Of a stretch of 64,000 bases of DNA, positions 1 to 6,633 are shown one piece after another. The stretch covers positions 1 to 64,000 of the forward strand of contig NZ_QOHI01000008.1 of assembly GCF_003319095.1 (NCBI RefSeq). The letters are read 5' to 3'. Both the position numbers and the translations under genes were made by a program. Origin of the DNA: Blastococcus sp. TBT05-19. Lineage in GTDB: Bacteria > Actinomycetota > Actinomycetes > Mycobacteriales > Geodermatophilaceae. The notes beneath the pieces are model-generated. The model ran no database searches. It had not been told where the DNA came from and was given only the letters and a program-made list of their open reading frames with translations. How positions within the stretch are numbered: the stretch's first letter is position 1; every line of letters begins with the position of its first letter.

Positions 1-68
1 GCGTCCAGCAGCAGGTCGGCCACCCGGGTCGCGGCGTCCAGGATCGGCACGGTGTCCTCCTCCGTCAT
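1..68 (-). CDS. Partial CDS, N-terminus of an unidentified protein
   Basis: The minus strand opens an ATG at 68 (with a GTG directly before it) and runs off the left window edge after 22 codons. The visible start reads MTEEDTVPILDAATRVADLL, acidic then amphipathic. This is too little to assign a family. It is divergent from the MOSC gene at 217, and the 148 bp between them hold a strong inverted repeat. A short chance ORF cannot be excluded. Confidence 0.4.
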   Translation of the reverse strand, partial: MTEEDTVPILDAATRVADLLLD

Positions 69-134
69 CACCCGCTCGTCACCGAGCCGGCGTCGTCCTC
101 GGGGAACAGCGAAGCAGACGTCGGTCGTGGGCCG

Positions 135-164
135 GACGGCGCGTGCGGCACCGCACGCGCCGTC
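135..164. repeat. Perfect 14-bp inverted repeat in a divergent intergenic region
   Basis: GACGGCGCGTGCGG (135-148) and CCGCACGCGCCGTC (151-164) are perfect reverse complements around a 2-bp centre. The repeat lies between the divergent partial gene and the MOSC gene, just upstream of a possible -10 box (TAGGCT, 179-184). A terminator is not expected between divergent starts, so an operator or a DNA cruciform-type repeat is more likely; this is inference. Confidence 0.5.
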
Positions 165-216
165 GGTCGGTGCCTCCCTAGGCTGGCCGGGTCAGCGCCC
201 TACCGGATGGAGCCCC

Positions 217-1047
217 ATGCCCGTCGTCTCCCGCCTCTCGACGACTCCCGTCAAGGGCACCGCTCTCCACTCGCCGTCGACCGTCGAGCTGACCCGCGAC
301 GGCGTCGAGCACAACCGGCGGTTCCACCTGGTCGACGGCCGCGGCCGGCTGTTCAACGGCAAGCACCACGGACCGCTGGTCCGGATCACCGCCGACCTCG
401 ACGGTCCGGAGCTGACGCTGCGCATCCCCGGGCGTGATCCGGTGCGGGCGAGCTCGACGGAGCTCGGCGAGCCGGTGGTCACGAACTTCTACGGCCGCGA
501 CGTGCCAGGCCACCTGCTGGCCGGTCCGTTCGCCGATGCCCTCACCGAGTTCGTCGGCGAGCCCGTGGATCTCGTCGCCACGGACGTCCCCGGCGCCGGG
601 GTCGACGTCCACCCGGTGACGCTGGTGTCCTCGGCCACCATCGAGCACCTGCGCAGCGTCACCCCCGACGGCGGGCGGCTGGACCACCGGCGCTTCCGGA
701 TGCTGGTCGAGCTCGAGGGCACCGGCGTGCACGAGGAGGACGGCTGGGTGGGCCGCCGGGTGCGACTGGGCGGTGCGACGGTGCGGGTGGTCGGCCCGGT
801 CCCCCGGTGCGTCGTCACCAACGAGAACCCCGACAGCGGAGAGGTGGACTTCCGCACGCTGAAAGCCATCGTCCGCTACCGCGGTGAGCTGGCGACGAGG
901 CTCGACACCCCCGTCGACCACCTGCCCGACAACGGCGCGGTGATCTTCGGGATGTACGCGACGGTCGAGGAGCCCGGGCCGATCGCACTCGGGGACCCCG
1001 TCGAGGTGCTCGACGAGGTCCCCTCCGCAGGCGTCAGCGGGAGCTGA
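217..1047 (+). CDS. MOSC domain-containing protein (YcbX/mARC-like)
   Basis: 276 aa. The N-terminal part (PVKG at 11-14, then a beta-rich stretch to about 100) fits the MOSC N-terminal beta-barrel domain. The C-terminal half carries the MOSC core: HRRFR (158-162), GW..R around 176-181, and the conserved cysteine C198 in PVPRC followed by TNENPD. Family members bind molybdenum cofactor through that cysteine and act in N-hydroxylated substrate reduction or sulfur transfer; the substrate here is unknown. The ATG at 217 is preferred over upstream in-frame codons because homology begins there and a purine-rich GGATGGAG lies just upstream. The 3' end overlaps the convergent helicase gene by 14 bp. 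Confidence 0.85.
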   Translation: MPVVSRLSTTPVKGTALHSPSTVELTRDGVEHNRRFHLVDGRGRLFNGKHHGPLVRITADLDGPELTLRIPGRDPVRASSTELGEPVVTNFYGRDVPGHLLAGPFADALTEFVGEPVDLVATDVPGAGVDVHPVTLVSSATIEHLRSVTPDGGRLDHRRFRMLVELEGTGVHEEDGWVGRRVRLGGATVRVVGPVPRCVVTNENPDSGEVDFRTLKAIVRYRGELATRLDTPVDHLPDNGAVIFGMYATVEEPGPIALGDPVEVLDEVPSAGVSGS

Positions 1048-3190
1048 CCGCTCCCGCCGGCGACAGGGCGTCGGTGAGCAGCGCGACCAGCGCCTCGAGC
1101 TGGACGTCCGTGGAGGACTGCACCTCCTCGTCGGAGCCGTCCAGCGCGCGGGCGGCGAGCCCCGCCTTGCTGTCGATCAGCTCGGCGATGCGGGAGTCGA
1201 GGGTCTGCGCGGCGATGATCCGCCACGCGGTGACCGGCTCGGTCTGCCCGATGCGGTGGCTGCGGTCGATCGCCTGGGTCTGCTCGGCGTCGGTCCAGGA
1301 GAGCTCGGCGAGCACGATGTTCGAGGCGACCTGCAGGTTGAGGCCGACGCCCGCAGCGGTGAGCGAGCAGACGGCGACCGCGACCTCGGGGTCCTTGACG
1401 AACGCGTCGATGTGCTTCTGCCGGGCCGTCGGCGTCTGGTCGCCGCGGATCGAGGAGTACCGGATGCCCAGCTTGTCCAGGGTCTCCTCGGCGGTGTCCA
1501 TGACGTCGATGTGCTTGGCGAAGAAGACGACCTTGCCGGCGCTGCGGGCCAGCTGCGCGGCGTAGTCGGCAGCGAGGCCGGCCTTGGCCTGCCCGATGCG
1601 CCGCATCATGCTGAACACGTTCTCGCCGGTGGCCTTCGTGGTCGTGTCCTTGAGCTCCCAGCCGGCCACCTTGCGCACCAGCTCGTGGTCGATCTCCTCC
1701 ACGACGGTCGCCGATTCGCGGGCCGCGAGCGCGCTCTCGTACCGCTTGACCAGGCGGGCCGCGAGCTCGCGCTCGGCCGCCCGGATGGACCGGCCCGCCT
1801 TGTCGTCGAGCTCGACGGGGAGGTCGGCGATGCGGCGGGCGGGGATGTCGGCGGCGACGTCGATCTTGCGGCGGCGGACGATGCCGAGATCGATCACGCA
1901 CTTCCGCGCGGCCGGGTAGAAGCCGGGGTCGGCGGGCGTGAGCCCGACCTCCTCGAGGGCCTCCATCAGCTCCCCGAGCGGCTTCTCGTCGTCGATCCAG
2001 CCGAGGAACTGCCAGATGGCGCGGAAGTCCTCGATGTCGTTGATCAGCGGGGTCCCGGTCAGCGCCATGAGCAGCGGCCGCGGCACCCGGGAGCGGATCC
2101 GCTCGGAGAGCTCGAGCACGTGCTGGGAGCGCTGCGAGGTCTTGTTCTTGATGAAGTGCGCCTCGTCGACCACCATCCCGCGGAAGCCGAAGTCACCGAT
2201 CCAGCCGACGTGGCGGTCCAGCACCTCGTAGTTGACGACGACGATGTCGGCGAAGGCGTCGATCGTCTCGCCGTTGCCCTGGATCACTGTGGCGGGGCGG
2301 TGCGGTGTCCAGCGCGCGGCCTCGCGGGCCCAGTTGGTCTTGACGACGTTCGGGACGACGACGAGGAGCGGGAAGGCTTGCGCCGCCTCGGCCGCGAGCA
2401 GCGACTGCGCCGTCTTGCCCAGACCCGGCTCGTCGGCGAGCAGGAAGGTGCGGTGCCCCTGGGCGGCGGCCGCGACCAGCTGGCCCTGGTGCGGCATGAG
2501 CTCGGAGCCGGCCGGGGTGAACTGGGAGCTCGGGAAGGGCAGGGCCATGCACGCCGGGGCGCCGCCGCCGGCGCGCTCGAAGGAGTTGAGCAGCGGGGTG
2601 AGCAGCTCCCAGTTCAGCAGCCGGCGCGGTCGCGCCACCGTCGGGCGGGCCGCGGAGAAGTCCGGGGCGAGGAAGGGGTTGGCCAGCTGCCGCGAGATGA
2701 CCGACTGCGGCACGACCTTGCGCTCGGGAGCCGCGGGCGCGGCTTCGGCCTGCACCGGCGGCGGGGGCTCCTCCTCGGCGGTCTCGATGCCGGCCGCGGC
2801 GAGCATCTCCCGCTTGAGCGCCTTGGCCGCGTCGGAGGCGACGGCCTCGTCGGCGAGCAGGGCCAGCAGCCCGGACTCCCGGACGGCGGTCGTCGCGAGG
2901 ATCGTGGCGATCCCGTCCAGGCGCTTGAGCTGCTCGCCCCGGCGGGTGTCACCGATGGTGGAGTCCGCCTGCACGCGGGCGCGCTCCTCGCGCAGCACCA
3001 GCGCGATGGCCTGGAACTCGGCGCGCACGGTGGGCGTGACGCGGCCGCGCTTGACCGCGTTCTCGACCTCGCGCACGGCGCGGGCGAGCACGGCGATGAC
3101 GTCGCCGCCCTCGCGGACGCGGCGCTGGCGCTGCTGGTTGCGCGGGGCGTTGCGCCGCGCGCCCGTCGACCGACGAGCTGGTCCTGCCAC
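1034..3190 (-). CDS. SNF2-type DEAD/DEAH-box helicase
   Basis: 718 aa from a GTG at 3190, preceded by GGAGGAGGGG. The first 220 residues are a charged, largely helical extension with a proline/alanine-rich linker (about 141-165). The helicase core follows: Q-motif-like MPHQ, Walker A variant DEPGLGKT (253-260), DEAH box in VVDEAHFIKN (around 341), motif III ALTGTP, then a C-terminal helicase domain with ending motifs AAGVGLNL and QAIDRSHRIGQ, typical of the SNF2/RapA superfamily. Such proteins translocate on double-stranded DNA and remodel DNA-protein complexes or RNA polymerase. No methyltransferase, nuclease or other defence partner is adjacent, so a restriction or phage-defence role is not supported. 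A 14-bp convergent overlap with the MOSC gene exists at the 3' end. Confidence 0.9.
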   Translation of the reverse strand: MAGPARRSTGARRNAPRNQQRQRRVREGGDVIAVLARAVREVENAVKRGRVTPTVRAEFQAIALVLREERARVQADSTIGDTRRGEQLKRLDGIATILATTAVRESGLLALLADEAVASDAAKALKREMLAAAGIETAEEEPPPPVQAEAAPAAPERKVVPQSVISRQLANPFLAPDFSAARPTVARPRRLLNWELLTPLLNSFERAGGGAPACMALPFPSSQFTPAGSELMPHQGQLVAAAAQGHRTFLLADEPGLGKTAQSLLAAEAAQAFPLLVVVPNVVKTNWAREAARWTPHRPATVIQGNGETIDAFADIVVVNYEVLDRHVGWIGDFGFRGMVVDEAHFIKNKTSQRSQHVLELSERIRSRVPRPLLMALTGTPLINDIEDFRAIWQFLGWIDDEKPLGELMEALEEVGLTPADPGFYPAARKCVIDLGIVRRRKIDVAADIPARRIADLPVELDDKAGRSIRAAERELAARLVKRYESALAARESATVVEEIDHELVRKVAGWELKDTTTKATGENVFSMMRRIGQAKAGLAADYAAQLARSAGKVVFFAKHIDVMDTAEETLDKLGIRYSSIRGDQTPTARQKHIDAFVKDPEVAVAVCSLTAAGVGLNLQVASNIVLAELSWTDAEQTQAIDRSHRIGQTEPVTAWRIIAAQTLDSRIAELIDSKAGLAARALDGSDEEVQSSTDVQLEALVALLTDALSPAGAVSSR

Positions 3191-3484
3191 GTACCCCTCC
3201 TCCGAACGCCCGGCACTGGTGCCACGACTCGCCGCCGCGGAGGCCCGGAACCCGGCGGCCGGGGCCGCGAGCCTCAGCGCCCACGTAGCTGGAGCGTCCC
3301 GACCCACGGATCGTGGGAGATCGACGCCTCCGGGCGGACGGTTCCGACGTGGGCCGACAGCCACCGGGATCCCCGGGGCACCCACGCGGGAGCAGAAGTC
3401 CCCGCCGGACGAGCGGCCCGTGCTGGGCCGATGCCGGATCCACAGTAGCGCTTGGCGGCCCGTGCGGGGCAGGTACGGGCCCGG

Positions 3485-3510
3485 GACCTCACCCGCGCCA
3501 GGGTGAGGTC
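3485..3510. promoter_or_regulatory. 10-bp inverted repeat, candidate operator of the zinc-ribbon gene
   Basis: GACCTCACCC (3485-3494) and GGGTGAGGTC (3501-3510) are perfect reverse complements separated by 6 bp. The repeat ends about 30 bp before the putative -10 hexamer at 3541, where an activator or repressor would bind. No regulator gene is adjacent on that side; the TetR gene at 5402 more likely uses the different palindrome at 3795. Confidence 0.4.
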
Positions 3511-3540
3511 GACGGGCACGCGGTGCCGCGGCCGGCTCCC

Positions 3541-3546
3541 TACCCT
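3541..3546 (+). promoter_or_regulatory. -10 box TACCCT of the zinc-ribbon gene (leaderless)
   Basis: TACCCT ends 6 nt before the ATG at 3553. This spacing puts the transcription start on or next to the start codon, as in leaderless actinobacterial mRNAs, and no Shine-Dalgarno precedes the ATG. Confidence 0.5.
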
Positions 3547-3552
3547 GGCGGG

Positions 3553-3756
3553 ATGTTCCTGCTCTTCGGCTTCGGCACCAAGCAGCGAGACCTCGGCCCC
3601 GGTGGGACGCGGACCTGCCCGAACTGCGGCAACACCTCGCGGTGGGCCCGGGTCCGGCGGTTCCGGCAGTTCTCGGTGTTCTTCGTGCCGGTCGTCCGCT
3701 GGAACCGCCGGCACCTCGAGGTCTGCGGCATCTGCGGTGCCGCGATCGAGGTCTGA
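3553..3756 (+). CDS. Small zinc-ribbon protein
   Basis: 67 aa with two CxxC knuckles, C22/C25 (CPNC) and C58/C61 (CGIC), separated by a basic, aromatic stretch (RRFRQFSVFFVPVVRW). This is the layout of the small zinc-ribbon family proteins found widely in bacteria, whose function is unknown. The hydrophobic FVPVVRW segment is too short to be a convincing membrane span. The start is fixed by the first ATG in frame and the leaderless -10 at 3541. It lies 119 bp upstream of the MFS gene, which has its own promoter. Confidence 0.75.
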   Translation: MFLLFGFGTKQRDLGPGGTRTCPNCGNTSRWARVRRFRQFSVFFVPVVRWNRRHLEVCGICGAAIEV

Positions 3757-3794
3757 CCCGCGCCGTCGCCCCGACCCGCCAGTCCGGGTGAGTT

Positions 3795-3824
3795 TTGGTC
3801 GATCGACCAAGACTTCGGTAGGGT
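3795..3824 (+). promoter_or_regulatory. Promoter and 16-bp palindromic operator of the MFS-tetR operon
   Basis: TTGGTCGATCGACCAA (3795-3810) is a perfect 16-bp palindrome, a size and symmetry typical of TetR-family operators. Its left half, TTGGTC (3795-3800), is also a reasonable -35 hexamer, 18 bp from the -10 TAGGGT (3819-3824). A repressor bound here would block RNA polymerase. The TetR gene is the second gene of the operon, so autoregulation together with the exporter is the natural reading. Confidence 0.7.
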
Positions 3825-3875
3825 GCGCTGGTCGAGCCGGCCGGCTCGGCTCCGCCCTGCTCCCCGGAGGCTCCC

Positions 3876-5405
3876 GTGAGCCCGCTCCGCCGCTGGTCCG
3901 CACTCGCAGTCCTCGCGCTGCCGGTGCTGCTGATCAGCGTCGACATGACCGTCCTCGGCTTCGCCGTGCCGGCGCTCTCGGCCGATCTCGGCCCGACGTC
4001 GACCGAGCTGCTGTGGGTCGTCGACATCTACTCGTTCCTGCTGGCCGGCCTGCTGGTGCTGATGGGCAACCTGGGCGACCGCATCGGCCGGCGCCGGCTG
4101 CTGATCGCCGGCGCGATCGCCTTCGGGCTCGCCTCCGCCCTCGCCGCGTTCGCGACCAGCCCCGGGATGCTGATCGCCGCCCGCGCCCTGCTCGGTCTCG
4201 GCGGGGCGACGCTGATGCCCTCGACCCTCGCCCTGCTGCGCTCGGTCTTCCGCGACGACCGCGAGCGCCGGACGGCGATCGCGATCTGGGCGGCCGCCTT
4301 CTCCGGCGGCGCCGCGGTCGGGCCGATCGTCGGCGGGATCCTGCTCGCGCACTTCTGGTGGGGCTCGGTGTTCCTGGTGAACACCCCCGTCATGGTGCTG
4401 CTCGTCATCGGCGCCCTCGTCCTGCTGCCCGAGTCGCGCAACCCGCGCCCCGGCCCGTTCGACGTGCTCTCCGGCCTGCTGTCGATCGCCGGCGTCCTGC
4501 CGGTGGTCTACGCCCTGAAGAGCGTCGCCAAGGACGGCCCGAGCGCGGGCGTGGCCCTGGGCCTGACGGTCGGGACCGCTCTGCTGTGGACCTTCGTGCG
4601 CCGGCAGCGCACCCTCGCCGAGCCGCTGCTGGACCTGCGCCTGTTCAGCAACCGCGTCTTCTCCGTCGCGGTCAGCACCAACCTGCTGACGGTGTTCGCC
4701 CTGCTGGGCGTGATGTTCTACCTGCCCCAGTACCTGATCCTCGTGCTCGGCATGAGCCCGCTGGTCGCCGGCCTCTGGATGCTCCCCCTCGCCGGCGCCA
4801 CCGTCGTCGGCTCGCTCGCCGCGCCCTCGCTGGCCCGGGTGCTGCACCTGCGCTGGATCATCGGTGGCGGGATGACCCTGGCCGCCGCCGGCCTGGCCGT
4901 CGGCACGCTGCTCGGGCTGGACGGCGACCGGGCCGTGCTCATCACGGCCGGCCTGCTCATCGGCGTCGGCGTGGGTGCCGCCGAGGCCCTGACGAACGAC
5001 GCCATCCTCACCGCCGCACCCCCCGAGCGGGCCGGCGCCGCGGCCTCGGTCTCCGAGACCGCCTACGAGTTCGGCGCCGCCATGGGCACGGCAGTGCTGG
5101 GCTCGGTCGGGCTGTCGGTCTACGCCGCGAACCTCGGCGAGGTCGACGGGGTCCCCGCGCAGGCGCTCTCGGCCGCACGGGAGTCCCTCGGCTCTGCCGG
5201 TGAGATCGCCGCGCAGCTCCCGCCCGACACGGCGGCGGCCTTCCTGACCGAGGCCGCGGAGGCGTTCGTCGCCGGCATGGACGTCGTCCTCGTGGTGGCC
5301 GCGCTGGTCGCCGCCTACGTGGCGGCCCAGGCCGTCGTCCTGCTGCGCCGCCACTCGCAGCCCCTCGTGCCGTCGGCACCCGCCCAGGAGCCGGTCGCGC
5401 CGTGA
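3876..5405 (+). CDS. DHA2-family MFS multidrug exporter (EmrB/QacA-like)
   Basis: 509 aa, about 14 hydrophobic segments, which places it with the 14-TM drug:H+ antiporter family 2. The D in the first membrane segment (SVDMTVLGFAVP) and motif A GNLGDRIGRRRLL (64-76) are present, and the antiporter motif C region occurs around 143-160 (SGGAAVGPIVGG). It should extrude toxic or hydrophobic compounds across the inner membrane using the proton gradient; the substrate is not predictable. The GTG start at 3876 follows GGAGG with suitable spacing. It overlaps the TetR gene by 4 bp (GTGA), so the two are translationally coupled and probably co-induced by the exported compound. Confidence 0.92.
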   Translation: MSPLRRWSALAVLALPVLLISVDMTVLGFAVPALSADLGPTSTELLWVVDIYSFLLAGLLVLMGNLGDRIGRRRLLIAGAIAFGLASALAAFATSPGMLIAARALLGLGGATLMPSTLALLRSVFRDDRERRTAIAIWAAAFSGGAAVGPIVGGILLAHFWWGSVFLVNTPVMVLLVIGALVLLPESRNPRPGPFDVLSGLLSIAGVLPVVYALKSVAKDGPSAGVALGLTVGTALLWTFVRRQRTLAEPLLDLRLFSNRVFSVAVSTNLLTVFALLGVMFYLPQYLILVLGMSPLVAGLWMLPLAGATVVGSLAAPSLARVLHLRWIIGGGMTLAAAGLAVGTLLGLDGDRAVLITAGLLIGVGVGAAEALTNDAILTAAPPERAGAAASVSETAYEFGAAMGTAVLGSVGLSVYAANLGEVDGVPAQALSAARESLGSAGEIAAQLPPDTAAAFLTEAAEAFVAGMDVVLVVAALVAAYVAAQAVVLLRRHSQPLVPSAPAQEPVAP

Positions 5406-6019
5406 CCGCCGCCAAGCGCGCCCACCTGCCGATCGAGCAGCGGCGGGCCCAGCTCGTGGCGGCGGCCATGCGCGTGATGCAGCGCGACGGTGCCTGGACG
5501 CTCACCACCCGGGCCGTCGCCCGCGAGGCCGACGTCCCCCTCGGCGCGCTGCACTACGCGTTCGGCTCCAAGGCCGAGCTGGTCCGGGCGGTGTTCCAGG
5601 CCGACCGGGACCGGTCGACGGCGATGCTCCAGCAGGCGGTCGAGGCCGGGGGCACGGCCGGCGAGATCCTCACCCGCGCGCTGCTCGGCTACACCGACAG
5701 CGTCATCGCCGAACCCGGAGCGGAGATCGTGCTCCAGGAGCTGACCCTGATGGGCGGCCGGGACGACGACCTGCGGGCTGCGGCGCGGGAGGCCACGGAG
5801 CAGTACCGGGCCGACGTGCGCAATCTGCTGCACCGGCTGGCCGATACCTCGGGCGGCACCTGGGCCGGCGACGTCGACGTCCTGGCCGAGTCGCTGCTCG
5901 GCCTGCTGTTCGGGGCGTCGGTGAACTGGCTGTGCACGCGGGACGACGGGCTCTTCCGCCGGTGCGCGGAGGACGCCGCCTCCGCTCTCGCCGCCCGCCT
6001 GGTCCCGCCGGCGGGCTAG
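5402..6019 (+). CDS. TetR-family transcriptional regulator
   Basis: 205 aa. The N-terminal TetR helix-turn-helix occupies about residues 11-60, with the recognition helix region VPLGALHYAFGSKAELV. The C-terminal ligand domain (about 70-200) resembles that of other TetR regulators of efflux pumps and has no assignable ligand. It starts at the GTG of a GTGA overlap with the exporter gene. Likely target: the palindrome at 3795-3810 overlapping the operon promoter. No further gene follows in the operon. Confidence 0.88.
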   Translation: MTAAKRAHLPIEQRRAQLVAAAMRVMQRDGAWTLTTRAVAREADVPLGALHYAFGSKAELVRAVFQADRDRSTAMLQQAVEAGGTAGEILTRALLGYTDSVIAEPGAEIVLQELTLMGGRDDDLRAAAREATEQYRADVRNLLHRLADTSGGTWAGDVDVLAESLLGLLFGASVNWLCTRDDGLFRRCAEDAASALAARLVPPAG

Positions 6020-6160
6020 ACCGTCCTCGACGCGTCGTCCCACGAACCCCTCCTGGCCTCGTCCTTCGCACCGGTCGCGAGCGGCGCACGGGCAACATGT
6101 GACGAAGGGGAACGGTCCGTCTCGTTCTTCTCGGACTCGCACGGGGTGCAGTCCGTTGCT

Positions 6161-6166
6161 TACTGT
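6161..6166 (+). promoter_or_regulatory. Candidate -10 (TACTGT) of the excisionase-type HTH gene
   Basis: TACTGT lies 77 bp before the ATG at 6244 in the otherwise featureless 224-bp gap after the TetR gene. The resulting leader of about 70 nt would contain the GAGAGG ribosome binding site. No good -35 is visible, so this rests on the hexamer alone. Confidence 0.35.
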
Positions 6167-6243
6167 CTGTTCCAGCGAGGGCGCAGTTCGTAGCCGGCAG
6201 ACAGCGGTGAGAGCGCCCCGCACCGCGACCGAGAGGACACGAC

Positions 6244-6594
6244 ATGACGCTCCAGCAGCGCACCGCCACCCCCACCCTCCCCCGCCAGGCCGTCTACGGC
6301 CAGCGCCCGGTGCACCGGCCGGCCATGAACGGCGTCCGGATGGCCCCGAGCGGCATGCGTCAGCAGCCCGTCGCGCCGATGGCCCAGCGCCCCGTCGCCG
6401 AGCGCCCCGCGCCGCGTCCGGTCAGCTTCCTCACCGTCGCCGAGGTCGCGGCGATCATGCGGGTCTCCAAGATGACCGTGTACCGCCTGGTCCACGGCGG
6501 CGAGATGTCCGCCGTCCGCGTCGGCCGCTCCTTCCGCGTGCCCGAGACCGCCGTCCGCGAGTACCTCTCCGAGGCGCGCACCGACGTCGCCTGA
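6244..6594 (+). CDS. Excisionase-type (HTH_17/MerR-like) DNA-binding protein
   Basis: 116 aa. Residues 1-60 are low-complexity, rich in proline, arginine, glutamine and methionine, and probably disordered. Residues 62-108 form an excisionase-type winged HTH (FLTVAEVAAIMRVSK through GRSFRVPETAV). Chromosomal actinobacterial proteins of this type, of which BldC is a relative, are transcription regulators rather than phage excisionases. No integrase or att-like site is nearby, so a mobile-element origin is not supported. A GAGAGG ribosome binding site precedes the ATG. It is convergent with the large membrane protein gene, with 39 bp between stops. Confidence 0.8.
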   Translation: MTLQQRTATPTLPRQAVYGQRPVHRPAMNGVRMAPSGMRQQPVAPMAQRPVAERPAPRPVSFLTVAEVAAIMRVSKMTVYRLVHGGEMSAVRVGRSFRVPETAVREYLSEARTDVA

Positions 6595-6633
6595 CGCCGG
6601 ACGGCCGCGACGACGGCCTGACCGGCGCCGCGC

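Larger units (their letters stand above)
3191..3552. other. 362-bp intergenic region between divergent helicase and zinc-ribbon genes
   Basis: No coding sequence here has support. The region holds the helicase ribosome binding site at its left end, a possible minus-strand -10 (TACTGT, 3447-3442), the inverted repeat at 3485-3510 and the -10 of the zinc-ribbon gene at 3541-3546. Reading frames running through it lack a ribosome binding site and continue into the helicase gene in other frames. Confidence 0.6.

Noticed and set aside
1034-3190. Phage-defence system built on the SNF2 helicase
   Set aside because: No nuclease, methyltransferase or other effector is adjacent; neighbours are housekeeping genes.
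2949-3443. Minus-strand frame upstream of the helicase preceded by TACTGTGGATCC, similar to the DUF881 promoter
   Set aside because: The translated sequence has no recognisable fold, overlaps the helicase coding start in another frame and lacks a ribosome binding site; the -10-like box may instead serve the helicase.
6244-6594. Mobile-element excisionase
   Set aside because: The HTH is excisionase-like, but no integrase, attachment site or phage gene is nearby, and base composition matches the surroundings.
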